Source of the DNA: Pleodorina starrii
Lineage: Eukaryota > Chlorophyta > Chlorophyceae > Chlamydomonadales > Volvocaceae
DNA length: 64,000 nt
Assembly (NCBI GenBank): GCA_030267565.1
Contig: BRXU01000004.1
Coordinates: forward strand, 667,501-731,500
Reading direction: 5' to 3'
The notes beneath the pieces were generated by a model. That model saw only the letters and a list, made by a program, of their open reading frames with translations. It searched no databases and had not been told where the DNA came from. Below are positions 35,011-46,624 of this stretch, piece after piece. Both the position numbers and the translations under genes were made by a program. How positions within the stretch are numbered: position 1 is the stretch's first letter; every line of letters starts with the position of its first letter.

Positions 35011-38000
35011 GTCGCAGCGAGGGACAGGCGCCCGGGACGTTCTCCTCTCGGGGGCTGAAACGGGATCTTGAGAGCGAGCTAGGGTACGGAGAGGATGACC
35101 AGCAAAAACCCATCGGGAGGGCGGTCGGTCAGAAATGGGGCGGGTGGTCAGGAAGTGGATTTGCGCGTGTGGACTGCGGTGGGTGCGCTTCGTGCGGTGC
35201 GTACTGCGCAGGCGAAGGTGCGGTGAGGTGGGGGGGCAGGGGCGGGGATGGGGCGTGTGGGGTGAGGTGCGGGCTGGCCCCGGGGTGTACGAGCATGTAC
35301 GAGCGGTACGCGCGGGTCAGGGACACGCATACATTGCCGTTAGGCCGTGGAATGGTCGTCCCTTTAGGTCCAGTCGGGCAAATTTGTCATCAGGTTTTCA
35401 CAAAGCGTAGAGGGTTCGAGGGTTGCTGATTTTTAAGTTTTGCTGGGTAGCGGTGCGATCGGCGGGCGGGGTTAGTTTGTGTGCGGGCAGCCTGCCGCGA
35501 TATGCAGGAGGGGGCTGTGCGCCCGGGAAGTGAAGGCTGTTATTCTAGGCGTTTCTGATAAGATGGGATGCATATAACAGGAGATGCATATGTTTCGGGA
35601 GCCCCGTTCGACTCCGTGGCGGCACTTTCGACGTTGCACGACGCCGTACGGCACAGGTACGGCAGCCTTTCACCTCCTCGCTCCACCACTGTATATTCCT
35701 GGAGCGCTTCGTCGTGCACGCCAGATGAACGCCGGGAAGGGGGATGCAGGCGCAGGCGCGTCTGGGTTGCGCTGCCCGCAGCGTCCGATCCATACTTATG
35801 GAAGGGGGACCTTAGTGCACGGGCAGGGGATTTTTCCTTTCCGGGGGCTGGACACATGTTCCATTTTGCCCATTTTTTTAACGTGATGAGAAAACGGTAT
35901 TGGGCACTAGGCGGACATGCGCGCGCGTAAGAGCGGTGCGGCCAAAACCACGCTTTGGTCGGCGTCCTCGCTTTATTCGCCCCCCCACTCGTCTCGCCGC
36001 AACGAAAGCGGCGCTCTCTCCACCTTTTTTTCTCTAGAGGGGTGGACATAGAAGACAGTTACGTGCGCAGGCGGGGCGCGGGCAAGTGGCTGGGCAGGCA
36101 GAGGCTGGTAGGCAGGCTGATAGGCAGGCAGGCAGGCAGGTGCGTGGATGTAGGCGCGGCAGAGCGACGGAGGCGTATTGCTGGGGAAGGGGCGCGAGCG
36201 CGGAAGCGCAATGCTTGGGTCGCGTGTGAGGTGTGGAGGTCTCTTTTGGTTGCCAGTTGCGTGGTAGGTCGTGGTAGGTTTTTTTCAAGTCGGGAATCAG
36301 TACCAACGGCGGCCGCGGGGTGACACGCAATCTGATTGTGTATGCCGTACCATAACCAGCGGCGAGTCGGAGCTTCGATGCCGCAGCCCGCAAGGACAGG
36401 CGGTGTGCCCCAGGCGCCCGCGAGTCGCGTTTCTTTCTTTCAGAGCCGTTGCAATTGGGCGCGTTTGGCAGCACTGACCGCGTCAAGACGCGACGTGCGT
36501 GCGGTGGTCGCTGAGAATTAGAGTGTGTACGGCGTTGCATAATAGTACGACAGCGTAGTACAGTAGTACGTAGTTTGGTGCTTGCAGGGGCAAGGGCATC
36601 TCTTCGGGGCGCTTTCCTTGGCAATTCTTTTTCTTTTGGTGCTGGCCGGGAAGGGATAATAATAATATGTGGCCTACCAAATAGTTTCGCGAGGGGAGCC
36701 GTCGGGCCTCTAGTCACCACCCTAAAAAGGCAACCCAACCCAACCCTCCCGAACGACTCTTATCCGGGGTTTTCTTCCTCCCTTCTTTTTTGTTGATTGG
36801 CGCTGTAGTGGGTCGTGGATCGCGCGCCAAGGCGGTCCTTCGCCACGCCTTCTCTCATCGGCTACTGTTGCTGTTACATCGGCCACTGTTACACGGACCA
36901 ACAAAGGGCACTGTGGAGCCGCTGACCACTGCAGCGCAGCACAGTGCGGTCCGAGCAGTTGCTTCCGCGGCCCCGCTTCGACGTCCGAGCTGCGCGTCGC
37001 GCCGCGTCTTCCAGGACGAAGCGAGACACGAAAACACGTGGTGTTCGAAGCCAATAATCGGGTCATTCTGTTGTGGCGGTTTTTTTATCTGTTGTCGTCG
37101 TACGGGCCGGCATTGAAACTTGCGCGCTCCCGTAGGCTTTGACTTTCTTCTTCTTAGTTCGACGGCTGCTGCTGCTGCTGCTGCTGCTGTTGTCAGCTGT
37201 CCGTTGTTGAGCCGCGCGTCACCAGCTGCCGCACACGCAGATGGCACACGCGGCGCAGTCACATTGTTCTTTACGTTTTTCCAATGTGGGTTGCATCATG
37301 TCTCAAATCTGGGGATGTCGTGTCGACACGAGGCACGTTGTACCGGGTCGAGACGGCGCGACGCGGCGAGAGTCCGCAGGCCACAACCCTTTGCCGGCCA
37401 GGGCTTTTCCCCCGCGTCGCGCGACAATAAGCAACGAACACGCTGTAAACACATACACACACAGGCACACAACACACAGGCACATATCCAAACCGCAACT
37501 AGCGGACTCGGCCGTCCTTGCGCTGTTCCTCTCCTCGGCGTCCGGCGGTGGCAGGCGGCCGTGAGCGCGGGCAGTGCCCAGGTCCCCTAATAGTAAAATC
37601 CCCCGGGATCACGTGTCCTTTCGAGGGAATCGCATGTCAGTTAACCCCAAGGTAACGCGAACCATGTGCGACCCGCGGTGGACCGATTGCTCGTCCAGCC
37701 TGGGAAGGGGGAAAGGGGGAGAGGGAGAGGTGGCGTATCGTCCAGCCGCCGGTGGCCAGGCGGAGGGATGGACAGGAAGCAACATGCAGACGCGGAGGCA
37801 GGGCCTCATTCGGTACATTTTCGAGGGCAGACCAGCCCCCCCCCCCAAACCCCGCAACCCCCCAAACCCCAAGCACACACCGCGTCAGGTTCGAGGGGAG
37901 GGTCGGGCAGCTGGCTGCACGCGGATACGCCGCCCTTGCGGTGCAATGAGGGAAGGTCGAGGTTGCAAACCTCGACGCTCGCGCCTTACCACGAGGTCCC

Positions 38001-38356
38001 GGGGGCATGGGGGCGCGGCACGGCGCGCGCGCCCTCTCTGTGTGTGTGCCGTGCGGCTTCCGGAACTGTGGGCGACTGAATTTCGCCGCCGCCGCCCATC
38101 GGGTTGCTGCGGCCAGCCAAGAAGGGCGCAGAGAGGCGGCGCAGCTGTATGACGAATTAAGCATCACGGCCGAAAATCTCACCTGGCCGGCGAGGGCAGT
38201 TTTGGTAAATCGCAGGGTACGGAGTGATTACGAATGTGGGATGAGTTACGGCTACACGAGCAAAGGAATGTCGTACGAACGGTGCTCGATAGGAATCCTG
38301 AATCCGTTCGAGGGTTGGAATACCCCATGACTGTACAGACTAGACGAAACGACCCA

Positions 38357-38386
38357 TATAAAGGCACACGGAGAGGACGTCACGTG
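38357..38386 (+). promoter_or_regulatory. TATA-like box plus CACGTG motif
   Basis: TATAAA at 38357-38362 is followed by gacgtcacgtgac, which holds CACGTG (38381-38386). This could be a core promoter for transcription rightwards, either of the hairpin 60 bp downstream or of the membrane protein gene starting at 38939. Motif recognition only. Confidence 0.35.
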
Positions 38387-38420
38387 ACATACCCAAGAGA
38401 GGGGTGCGAGCAGGGTGCGA

Positions 38421-38499
38421 GCTGCATTAATGCACCAGGGAAGCAGACTGTGCGTTGCTTCCCTCCTGCACAGTTGCTACCCTGGTGCATTAATGCAGC
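38421..38499. ncRNA. Pre-miRNA-like hairpin (or MITE-like fold-back)
   Basis: Outer arms 38421-38440 (gctgcattaatgcaccaggg) and 38480-38499 are perfect 20-bp reverse complements. Inward, after an A/A mismatch, agca (38442-38445) pairs with tgct (38475-38478). Past a bulged G, actgtgc (38447-38453) pairs with gcacagt (38468-38474), leaving a 14-nt loop. Total 31 paired bases with one mismatch and one bulge, in line with a miRNA precursor. A TATA-like box lies about 60 bp upstream. No target duplication is seen at the ends, which argues against a simple MITE. Expression is not shown. Confidence 0.45.
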
Positions 38500-38938
38500 A
38501 AGCACATTGATCTGCCAGTGTCTGGTCACGTAGGCAACTACTGCTTGCAACCAAAGGGTACGGCGGCACTGGTGAGAAGGCTTCTTTGCGAACGAGTCAG
38601 ACCACGAGACTCACGAGGAAGTACGGCAATTTTGCCGGGAAGGGGCAATATTTACACCTCTTGGGTGTATAAGATGTGCCTTGTGCGCCCTTTGACGGAG
38701 GTTCGTTGTGGGAGGACACATGTGCTTGGTGTACAACATATGTATGTCTGTCTGGGGAACCGGGGAAGGTATGAGCGCCCCGTTTTCTCTTGGTGCTAAT
38801 ACTGTTGCAAATTGACACTTTTCGCGCCGAAGGTAAAGACGAATAAAGAGTGCAGCAACCGGAACCGTCTTTGCCGCATTCTTTATAATACTGTGTGCAC
38901 AGATTGTCTTCACAAGTACATCGCATCTGGCGGCAGTC

Positions 38939-41493
38939 ATGAGTATGCTGACCTTTTTAATAAATAATGGCGAAAGCGGCCAGCCACAGAACCAGGAAGC
39001 GCTTGTAACCGTGCTTGGCGTATGCCTTTTGATCATCGGCTTGTGCGCATTTGCTGGCCTAATCCTTCTTTTTCAGCAGCTGCAACGGACAAACAGAAGT
39101 CCGGAGGTTGCCCCTGCGGCCCCCGTCCTGACACGGCGCACTACAAAGCCGACTGTGAGTAACGAGTGCTTCGCTGCGCTGAGGATGAAGCGCGTTATCA
39201 ACTCTTGATCCAGGCTCGTCAAAGATGACTGCTTCTGCCTCAAACGTGCGGTGAACTAGCTGCCATCGAGAGTCACGACCTGCGCTAATCGCAACGCCCA
39301 TCTCCGCCGCTCATCTCCTCACCAGGCGACGACCACGCAGTTCCGTCCGCTCAGCGAGAATCTGCGCCACCGGGGCGACCTGGCTCGCCAGCTGAACGGC
39401 ACATCGGAGCGCAGCCTGGGCGGCCTTGCCGCGCCCAGCTTCACGCCATTTACCACCAGCTCCTCCCCGCTGCCCCCCGCCGCCTCTCCAGCGGGCGCCG
39501 AGTCCACCCCGGCTAGCGGCCCCCCCGTCCGCCTCCTTAACACCGCGCCGCCCTCGTCCATCGCCGCGGTCGCGGCGGCCTCAAGCCCCGCCGGCCCCTC
39601 CACGTCCGCGGCCCTGGGCTATGTCGCCCTCGCCGCGACGGGCCCGGGCGGTGTCATGGCCCTGAGCGCCCCTACCGTGCCGTCACGCTGCGGCAGTATC
39701 CACAGCGGCGCCGGCGGCTGCCCCGCCAAGAGCGCCCCGAGGCCCATTGATGAGATCGACATCTCGCTGCTCAGCCGCATCGACGAGGCACTGGCCAGCG
39801 GCGTCATGCGGCCTAATCAGGCAACACAGCTGCTCAAGTCGTACGGATGTGACGTGGTGAGGGGGAGAGGGGGGACCCGGAGTCGGAGGGGGAAGAGGGG
39901 GAAGGGCAGGGGCGCGGGCGCCCCCGCCTGCGCGCCCCTGCCTGTGTGCGTGTGTGCGTGTGCTGCCATCATGCCGAGGGTACACCGTTGAGGATACTGC
40001 GATTGCGGAGGGGGGGGCGGGGGGCCGCGTTTGTCGGGCGCGTGTTTGGGTGTGCGGGGTGTCGTCCGGGTCGAGGGACAGACAGCCCGCGGAGGGATCG
40101 CGCCCGGCATTACCCGCTAGCCCAGCCCAGCCCAGCCCAGCCCAGCCTGCCTTGCGCGTTTAGCTCGGCTCGGCCCCTCGTGTGTCCACTCCCTCCCGCT
40201 CCCGCCATCGGCGCCAGCTCCCCGCGCCTCCATCCACCCGCACCCCTCCAGCGTTGGCCTCTCTGTCAGCTTCCACCGTCCCCCACCCCCTTGCCCCCGC
40301 ACCCTCACCTCCTCGTCCTATTGCTGCGGTCTCTTCTTCACTCAACACCCCCCACCCACCCCCACCCCCCAACACACACACACACACAACCCCCCCCCAC
40401 ACACACACACGCACACACACCCAGGACGAGCTTCTCCAGATGGAGCTGGCCGATTCATCCCTGGACGGCGGTGCCGACCTCCCCACCCGCCTGACGTCAG
40501 CACCCGTCCTGGGCACCCGGCCCCGCGCCACCGCGGCCACCGCCCTCGTCACCGACCCCTCCGCCGCCCGCGCCGCCGCCGCTGCAGCCGCGCCAGTGGT
40601 AAGGGCGGCGGCGGCGGCGGCCTCCACGCCACAACTCAAACCGCCGCAACCGCCGACTGGCGCTGCGGAGGCGGCTCTCTCGCAGCAGCAGCAGCACCAC
40701 CACCACCACCCTCCGCGCCCTCAGGTGGATCCGGGCCTCTGCAGGGAGGGCTCCGCGACGCCCCTGATGCTCAGCGGCCGCGGCAGCGCCGCCACCGCGA
40801 CGGCGGTCGGCAGCGGCGGCAGCGGCGTCGTCATCGACGACGCGTTGCTGGCGAAGTTGGACCTGGCTCTGGCCAGCGGCTGTGTGAGGCCTGAACAGGC
40901 AACACAGCTGCTCAAGTCGTACGGATGTGACGTGGTGAGGGGGAGAGGGGGGACCCGGAGTCGGATCCGGACCAGCCCCGGGCTGCGGTGGCGCGGGCGC
41001 GGGGTGAGAGTGGCGGCGTGAAGGGGGTGGTTGGAATCTGGGGATGGGGATGGGGGGGGGTGTGGCCGCAGGGACTAAGGGCGGCGAGGTGGGTGGCCGG
41101 CGAGGCGGGTGTCCTCGGGGTGTCCTCGCCGTGCCGAGGGAGGGAGGAAGGGGATGGGAGGGGTCGGGCCCAGGGGGTGGGGGAAACCAGGGGGGGGCCA
41201 GGCACACGGCGGGGGTTCGCGCGCTCCACAACAAGAAGTAGGACACAACCATCAGGGCGGCCCGGGCCGGGGGGTCCCCGCCGAGGGAACAGCAACGACA
41301 AGTCGCTGCGGCTGCGGCTGCGGAGATCCAAGTCCAAGTCACGGTACTCGCCGCTGCTTGCCCCCGCTTCTGAGCCGCCAGTTGTGACCGTTGGCCGTTG
41401 TGCCCGTTGTCGCAGGAGGAGCTGCTGCGCGACGAGCTTGGGGAGGGTTCGCCGGTCCCCAGTCGCAAGGCCAGCAGCGGCCTATCTGGTTAG
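38939..41493 (+). CDS. Membrane protein with internally duplicated helical motif (444 aa)
   Basis: Four phase-0 exons: 38939-39154, 39326-39856, 40425-40934, 41416-41493. The N-terminus is short, then a membrane span (EALVTVLGVCLLIIGLCAFAG, about 20-45), then a Ser/Ala/Pro-rich soluble region. A roughly 40-residue motif occurs twice: LLSRIDEALASGVMRPNQ continuing ATQLLKSYGCDV|DELLQMEL, and LLAKLDLALASGCVRPEQ continuing ATQLLKSYGCDV|EELLRDEL. Each copy is split by an intron at the same place, after GCDV. The second copy ends the protein (SGLSG and stop). The motif is predicted helical and could be a small protein-interaction module; I do not recognise it. No TGTAA was found after the stop. Confidence 0.65.
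39818..39887 (+). repeat. 70-bp direct repeat, copy 1 (exon end plus intron start)
   Basis: Identical to 40896-40965. It covers 39 bp of exon 2 and the first 31 bp of its intron in the duplicated-motif membrane protein. Confidence 0.9.
40896..40965 (+). repeat. 70-bp direct repeat, copy 2 (exon end plus intron start)
   Basis: Identical to 39818-39887. It covers 39 bp of exon 3 and the first 31 bp of its intron. Exon sequence further upstream has diverged. Confidence 0.9.
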
Positions 41494-44400
41494 GGCGAAG
41501 GGGTGGGACGAGAGGGAGGTGGGGGGGGGGCGGAGAAGGGGGAGGTGTCGAGGTGGGGGGGCTAATAAAGAAGATTTGTCCGGATAGGTTTTGGGAAGGA
41601 AGCCGGCGACGGCTCTCACGCCACGTAAAGAGGGCGCAAGCAGCAGTCTGAGCGCAGCAGCAGTCCGGAGGGGGATGAATGGGTGGGGGGGCTGGCGCCT
41701 GGCGGCGGGGGGGGGGTGTTGCGCAGAGGCCCCCCCCCACCGGAGGGCGGCTGCGGAAGGGGCCGCAGGCGGTGGTTTTCCCTGGCTCGTTGCAATAACT
41801 CGCGGCGGCTTGAGTGTGGGTCCGCCCTTCGGGGTTGGGGTGCGGAGGGAACAGGCGGGTTGGGCGGCAGCGAGATGCGAGATGCGATTGAAAGCAAAGC
41901 AGCAGCAGCAGCTGGATGATCAAAGCCGGGGGGCGAGCGAGCGAGCGAGCAAACGCGCGAGCGGGCGAGCGAGCGGGTGTCGTCTTGCGCATTCATGGAC
42001 ACCGGAGGGTGGATTTGGGTCTCAAGGGACAAGAGAGCACATCGAGGATGGAGGGCCGTGAGCGAGAAATAAAATTCATGTGTGTCCGCGAGTAAAAAGG
42101 GACAACGTGCAAGCCGGTGTGATGCATTTGTTCGAAAGAGGGCGGGGAGGAGGATCGGCGGGAGGGGGGCGGCAGGTGGGCTGGGTTTTGGGTTGTGCAG
42201 AGTCGTGGGGGACAGGCGGCGAGATGGAAGGCTGGGCCGCTACTGGCGACTACTTGGGGTTGTCTGTCGGTCTCTCGGGCTCCCTCGGGCCGGCAGGCCT
42301 CTGTCGGGTGAGAGCCGGCGGCGACGACAGCTAGGGGGGCCCGGGGCGGGGCGGGTGCCAGGCCGCGGCGTCTGGGGTTGCTGTTTGCGGTGCTGCCGGA
42401 ATCGAATCGAATCGAGCAGCAAATAAAGGAGGGAGGCTGCCACCACACATTCATGCCAGCCAGCCGGCCGGCCGCCTCGGTGCAGCCGGCCGCAATACGT
42501 GTGCGTGTGTGTGTCTGATCAACAGCATGCAGCGAGCGGGGGAGCGGGGAGGTAACGTGAGCACACGTGCGGGAGGGAGGGCCGGGAGGGAGGGAGGGAG
42601 CTGCTGGAGGGGGGCCGGTGAGGGCGGGAGGGAGCTGCCTGCCGTTGAGTGGGGGGGGCTCTGTCCTCGACGGAAGGCTGTAGGGGCGGTCAAAGCAACG
42701 TGAGGGGGGCGGGATGTACGGCAGTTGATCACCGAGCTGTGAAACTTGATTTTTTGTTTGATGCGGGTTGCTCTTCAGTGTTTTCTGCGCAGTGAGTGTG
42801 GAGAGGAGGAGGGGGAGGGGGGAATCATAATGATGATGGTGGTGGTGGTGGTGGTGGTGGTGGTAGTGGAAGTCGCGGCCCCGCATGTGTTGCGTGTCAC
42901 GGTGTGAGTGCTGTTCGGGGTCTACTAGATGGCGCGAGGGGTCGGGGCCCCACCCCGGTCGGGGCCCCTGTTGCGGTGCGGGCCTTCCCGCCGGCACCAG
43001 GGCCAGGGCCAGGCAATGCTGTGGCGCGGCGGGAAGTTTCGGGCCCTCGAGGGGCAGCGGCAAGGAAAGCTGGGGGGTATGGGGGACGGGAGGGTTAACG
43101 GCGCGGGCCAATAATAATAAGAATAACAATAATGATGATGGTGATGCACGCTGCGCTGTAGGGCGGAGTGCATAAGAGCAGTGCAGTGCGCCCTGGGGGC
43201 CCTGGGGTCCACGACGATGCGTTTTTTTGTGTGTGGGGGGGGGGAGAGTGGGGGTGGGGGGTGGGGTGAGGTGAGGGCCTTTAAGGATGGGTATGACGTA
43301 TCGCACGAAAGCCGATTTCATTGTGGCCTGTCTCTATTTCTTATCGCTGCCGTTGTCTGGACTTGAAGAACTTGTTGCGCGCGGGCGCGCCTGAGGGCCG
43401 GAGGGGCCGGGGGTGTCCTGCAATGGCCATCCTGAGGGGAGGGGAGGGGAGGGGAGGGGGCGGCGGCGGTGGCGGTGGCGGTGGGGCTGCTGCGGATCGT
43501 CAAACCTCAGCTGTGGGGTTCCGCGAGGAGAGGGGGGTGATGCGGCCTGGACGTAGGCCCTGAGGTGGGCAGGCGGCGCTGGCAGGCAGGCAAAGGGGGG
43601 TGGGGTGTTGCGAGATGCTCTTGGCGCGGTCCGGGAGTTGGCGTGGGGGTTGTCGATGTATGCCGGTGTGTGGGGGGGTTTGGTTTCGGGGCTGTCTTGG
43701 GGCGGCCGGCGCTGCTGCCGGTGCCCAGTGAGATGCGCGAAGGCGTAGGGGGGAGGGGGTGGGGGAGGGGGTGGGGGTGGCCTCTCTTGCGCCGCGGCGC
43801 GGCAGGGCAAAGGGCGCTGGCCCGCCGCGCTGCTGGCTGGAAGTCGCACACCGCGTCCCGAGCTCGTAAGCTCGGGGCGCGGGCCAGAATAGGATCGCTG
43901 GCGCTTGGCGCTCTGCCGAGTAGCCATATGCTTGCGAGTGACGGGGTATATTTTGTTTGTCATGTCTTGTTTAGGATGGCTAGGGCTTTTGGGGGCTGGG
44001 AGCCCGCTGCGGAATGAAATAAAGCAAGTGCGCGGTGCCCGCCACCGCTGCGCAGCAGCCACTGCCGCTGCGCCAACCGCGCACCAAGGAGGGCTCCGCG
44101 GCCTGTAGTAGGCGCTGGCTGCGGCACCGGTCGCGTGAGGGAGGGGCCTCACGGCTGCTGCTGCTGCTGCTGCCGCCGGCCGCTTGTGCGCGCCGCGCCG
44201 CGCCTCGGCCGGCCCGCCCGTCTTGAATTGGCCAGCGAGTTGTCTATGCACACAGAGAGGCTCAAAGCAGGGAATAAAAGTAACGGCGAAAAAGAGCATT
44301 GCTGCCTGCTTCATGATATATATGTTTTACACTCATTTAAACATCGAGTAATAAAATAATGTGCCGAACGGGGCCGGGCCGGCCATCTTTTTTGTGCATT

Positions 44401-46227
44401 GTCGAGGCAGTCGCTGTGTGGTGGCAGGGTCGGCGGGCGGTGGGCCCGAGTGCCTTGGAAGGGAGATAGGGAGGGAGGGGGCGGTAAAGGGCGGAGTTGT
44501 AATGCTTGCATTTGCCCGCCGACGGTTGGGAGGAAGGCAGGGAGGGAGGCAGGGAGGGAGGGAGAGCCGCGTTCTGTCCTAGTGCTTTTTTGGGGGGGGG
44601 GGAGGGACCTCGTGGGGAGCAGGCTGCTGCTGCTGTGGCTGCTGTGGCTGCTGCTGCTGACCGACAGGACCGGGCTGCGCGGCTGCCGTCGCTCTCGGGA
44701 GGGGATGCCGGCAGCCCCGCAACCGCGACGGCATAGCAACCTCGGGCGAGGGAAATCCCCGGGGGGCGCACACGCGGATGGATTCGTCGCGCACACAGCG
44801 TGCAGCGACGGCAGCAGCGGCGGATTTCCTGGCGGCGGTCAAGCTTATTGTGTTTCGTTGTGAACTTGATGTCTCGAGCTGCTCTGAATGGATGGATGGA
44901 TGGAGGTATGGAGGTATGGATGGGTGGATGGATGGATATGTATGGGGGGTCAGCACCAGAGGGTAAGGGCGCCGCCCTTGTCGGCTGCTGCTGGCCCCGG
45001 CGGCGTGCAGCACTGAATGTGTGCTGCTGCTGCTGCTGGTTTCGGAGATACGGTTCGCGGTGGTGATGAGAGGACTGCACTGGTGGTGAGTGAGCGGCGT
45101 CAAAAGAAAGAGAAAAGCTGTGTTGTGTTGTGCTGTGCTGTGTCCGCAGACACGGACATGGGCCGGAATGGGTCGGTCGGTCGGAACTCGGCAGCAGAGG
45201 ATGTCCTGCCCAGCTTCTTGCCCGGCAACAATAAAGTTAAGGCCGACGTGCCCTCTTGTGTGTTTTGGGGGGCTGCGGGTTGGTTTGGCCTGTGTGGCAC
45301 GCGACAAGACACAGCTAACTGTTCGTTCGCCTGCTAGCTACGGTAACCGCCCACCCTAGCGGCCCGAGAGGCGCGCTGTCAAATGTGGGTTGAAGATGCG
45401 GTTTGCAAAGAGGTTGTGGCGCCCGGAAGCGGAGATGTACGGCAAGAACGTGTGTACTGCATCCCTCGATGGGCTGGCGGCGCTGTTGGGATTTTGTGAT
45501 TTGTATTTTGGGCGCTCCGCGGCCCCGCACCGGGGCGTTGTGTGTTTTGCCCATGGCAGCCGACCCGTGGGTCACCGGCCTGTCGGGTGAAGCTCGATCG
45601 AGTCTTGGGAGCGAGTCGTGCGGGCGGCGGCAGGCGGGCTGCTCTCCCACACACACATCTGTACTTATCGAGCGTCAAGACAAGGGACAAGGTACGGCAC
45701 CCGCGCATGCCGTACTCCTCTTCCGATTTCGTACACAGCGCCACGCCTGGCGGGCGCGCAACTACGGTGAGTCCGTTTCCCAAAATCCCACTCAGTCTCC
45801 GAAGAAAGGCAAGACAAACAAACACCGCAATCGACAAGACACAGAGTGGATCGCAATATGACCAAAATCCGACGCTGTGTGTGTGTTTGTGTGTGAACTA
45901 CGAAGGCCGCAGAGGTCTTGTTAGTTGTCGGGCTGGCAGGCTCAGCCATCCGCACGCACACACGCCCGCCGCAACCCCCACCAGGCAATCCCCGCTCTCG
46001 ATGACAAACACACACACGCACATGGACACACACACAGCACAAACACACACGCACTGTCGACTCCGTCCTGCGACCACCGAGACACTCGGAAGGCACAAAA
46101 GATGCTTGTTCTGTACGGCATACCCTGCGGCATACGGAGCAGTGCTCGCAGCCGCAGCAGCAGCCGCCGTGAGCCCCCGGAGGCCATTGTGGCCCAAACC
46201 TGCTCGTCCCCGTGTCTACCAGGCCGG

Positions 46228-46230
<3 letters not shown>

Positions 46231-46291
<61 letters not shown>
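46231..46291. repeat. (GT)n microsatellite
   Basis: About 30 uninterrupted GT dinucleotides, downstream of the CbbY-like gene. Confidence 0.95.
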
Positions 46292-46292
<1 letters not shown>

Positions 46293-46476
46293 CTACGCTA
46301 CCCCGTCGGGGTGTGTCCCCTCAAACGGCGCCGCCGAGAACCCCCACGCCGAGGCCCTTCCCCCCTCCCCACCCCGGGGCAGCAGCCTTCCGCCTCTCCG
46401 CATCTGCGGCCTCTCCACCAGACACACTTGCGGCCCGCCGTGAGACCAGCGACTGGGCGCCGGCGACTTGGCTCGC

Positions 46477-46481
46477 TTACA
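46477..46481 (-). promoter_or_regulatory. TGTAA polyadenylation signal of the CbbY-like gene
   Basis: TTACA on the + strand, 144 bp past the stop of the minus-strand CbbY-like gene. Position and spacing fit a normal algal 3' UTR. Confidence 0.6.
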
Positions 46482-46624
46482 ACAAGCCAATTCCCCCCTT
46501 TCACTCTTGAAACCCCCACTACACCGTGCGCAGGGCTTCTTGTTTCTTTCTTGCAAAATCACACTTCACCCCCCCCCCCCACCCGATTTACGCCAGGGCC
46601 GTAGCTCAGGCCGAGGGCCCTTCT

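Larger units (their letters stand above)
35011..38938. other. Gene-poor interval
   Basis: About 3.9 kb with no splice-supported coding model on either strand. It includes G-rich sequence at 35.0-35.5 kb, mixed-composition DNA to 38.3 kb, a TATA-like box at 38357, and the hairpin at 38421-38499. A TGTAA occurs at 37445. Numerous short open frames lack family resemblance. Confidence 0.4.
41494..46624. other. Gene-poor, purine/G-rich interval
   Basis: About 5.1 kb with strong G bias on the + strand, many poly-G runs, (GAGC)n near 41935-41975, (GGAT)n near 44887-44935, and scattered AATAAA (for example 42067, 42422, 43980s, 45229). It contains the (GT)n tract at 46231-46291. No splice-supported exon was found; long open frames on the C-rich strand are compositional. 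The right end holds the 3' UTR of the CbbY-like gene. Confidence 0.4.

Noticed and set aside
38421..38499. Reading the hairpin as a complete MITE
   Set aside because: No flanking target duplication could be found, unlike the element at 51610-51871.
41993..43321. 442-codon minus-strand open frame
   Set aside because: C-rich strand of a poly-G region; Pro/Ser/Arg composition, no motif, no splice support.
45542..46510. 322-codon + strand open frame
   Set aside because: Runs through the (GT)n microsatellite and opposes the CbbY 3' UTR; no motif.
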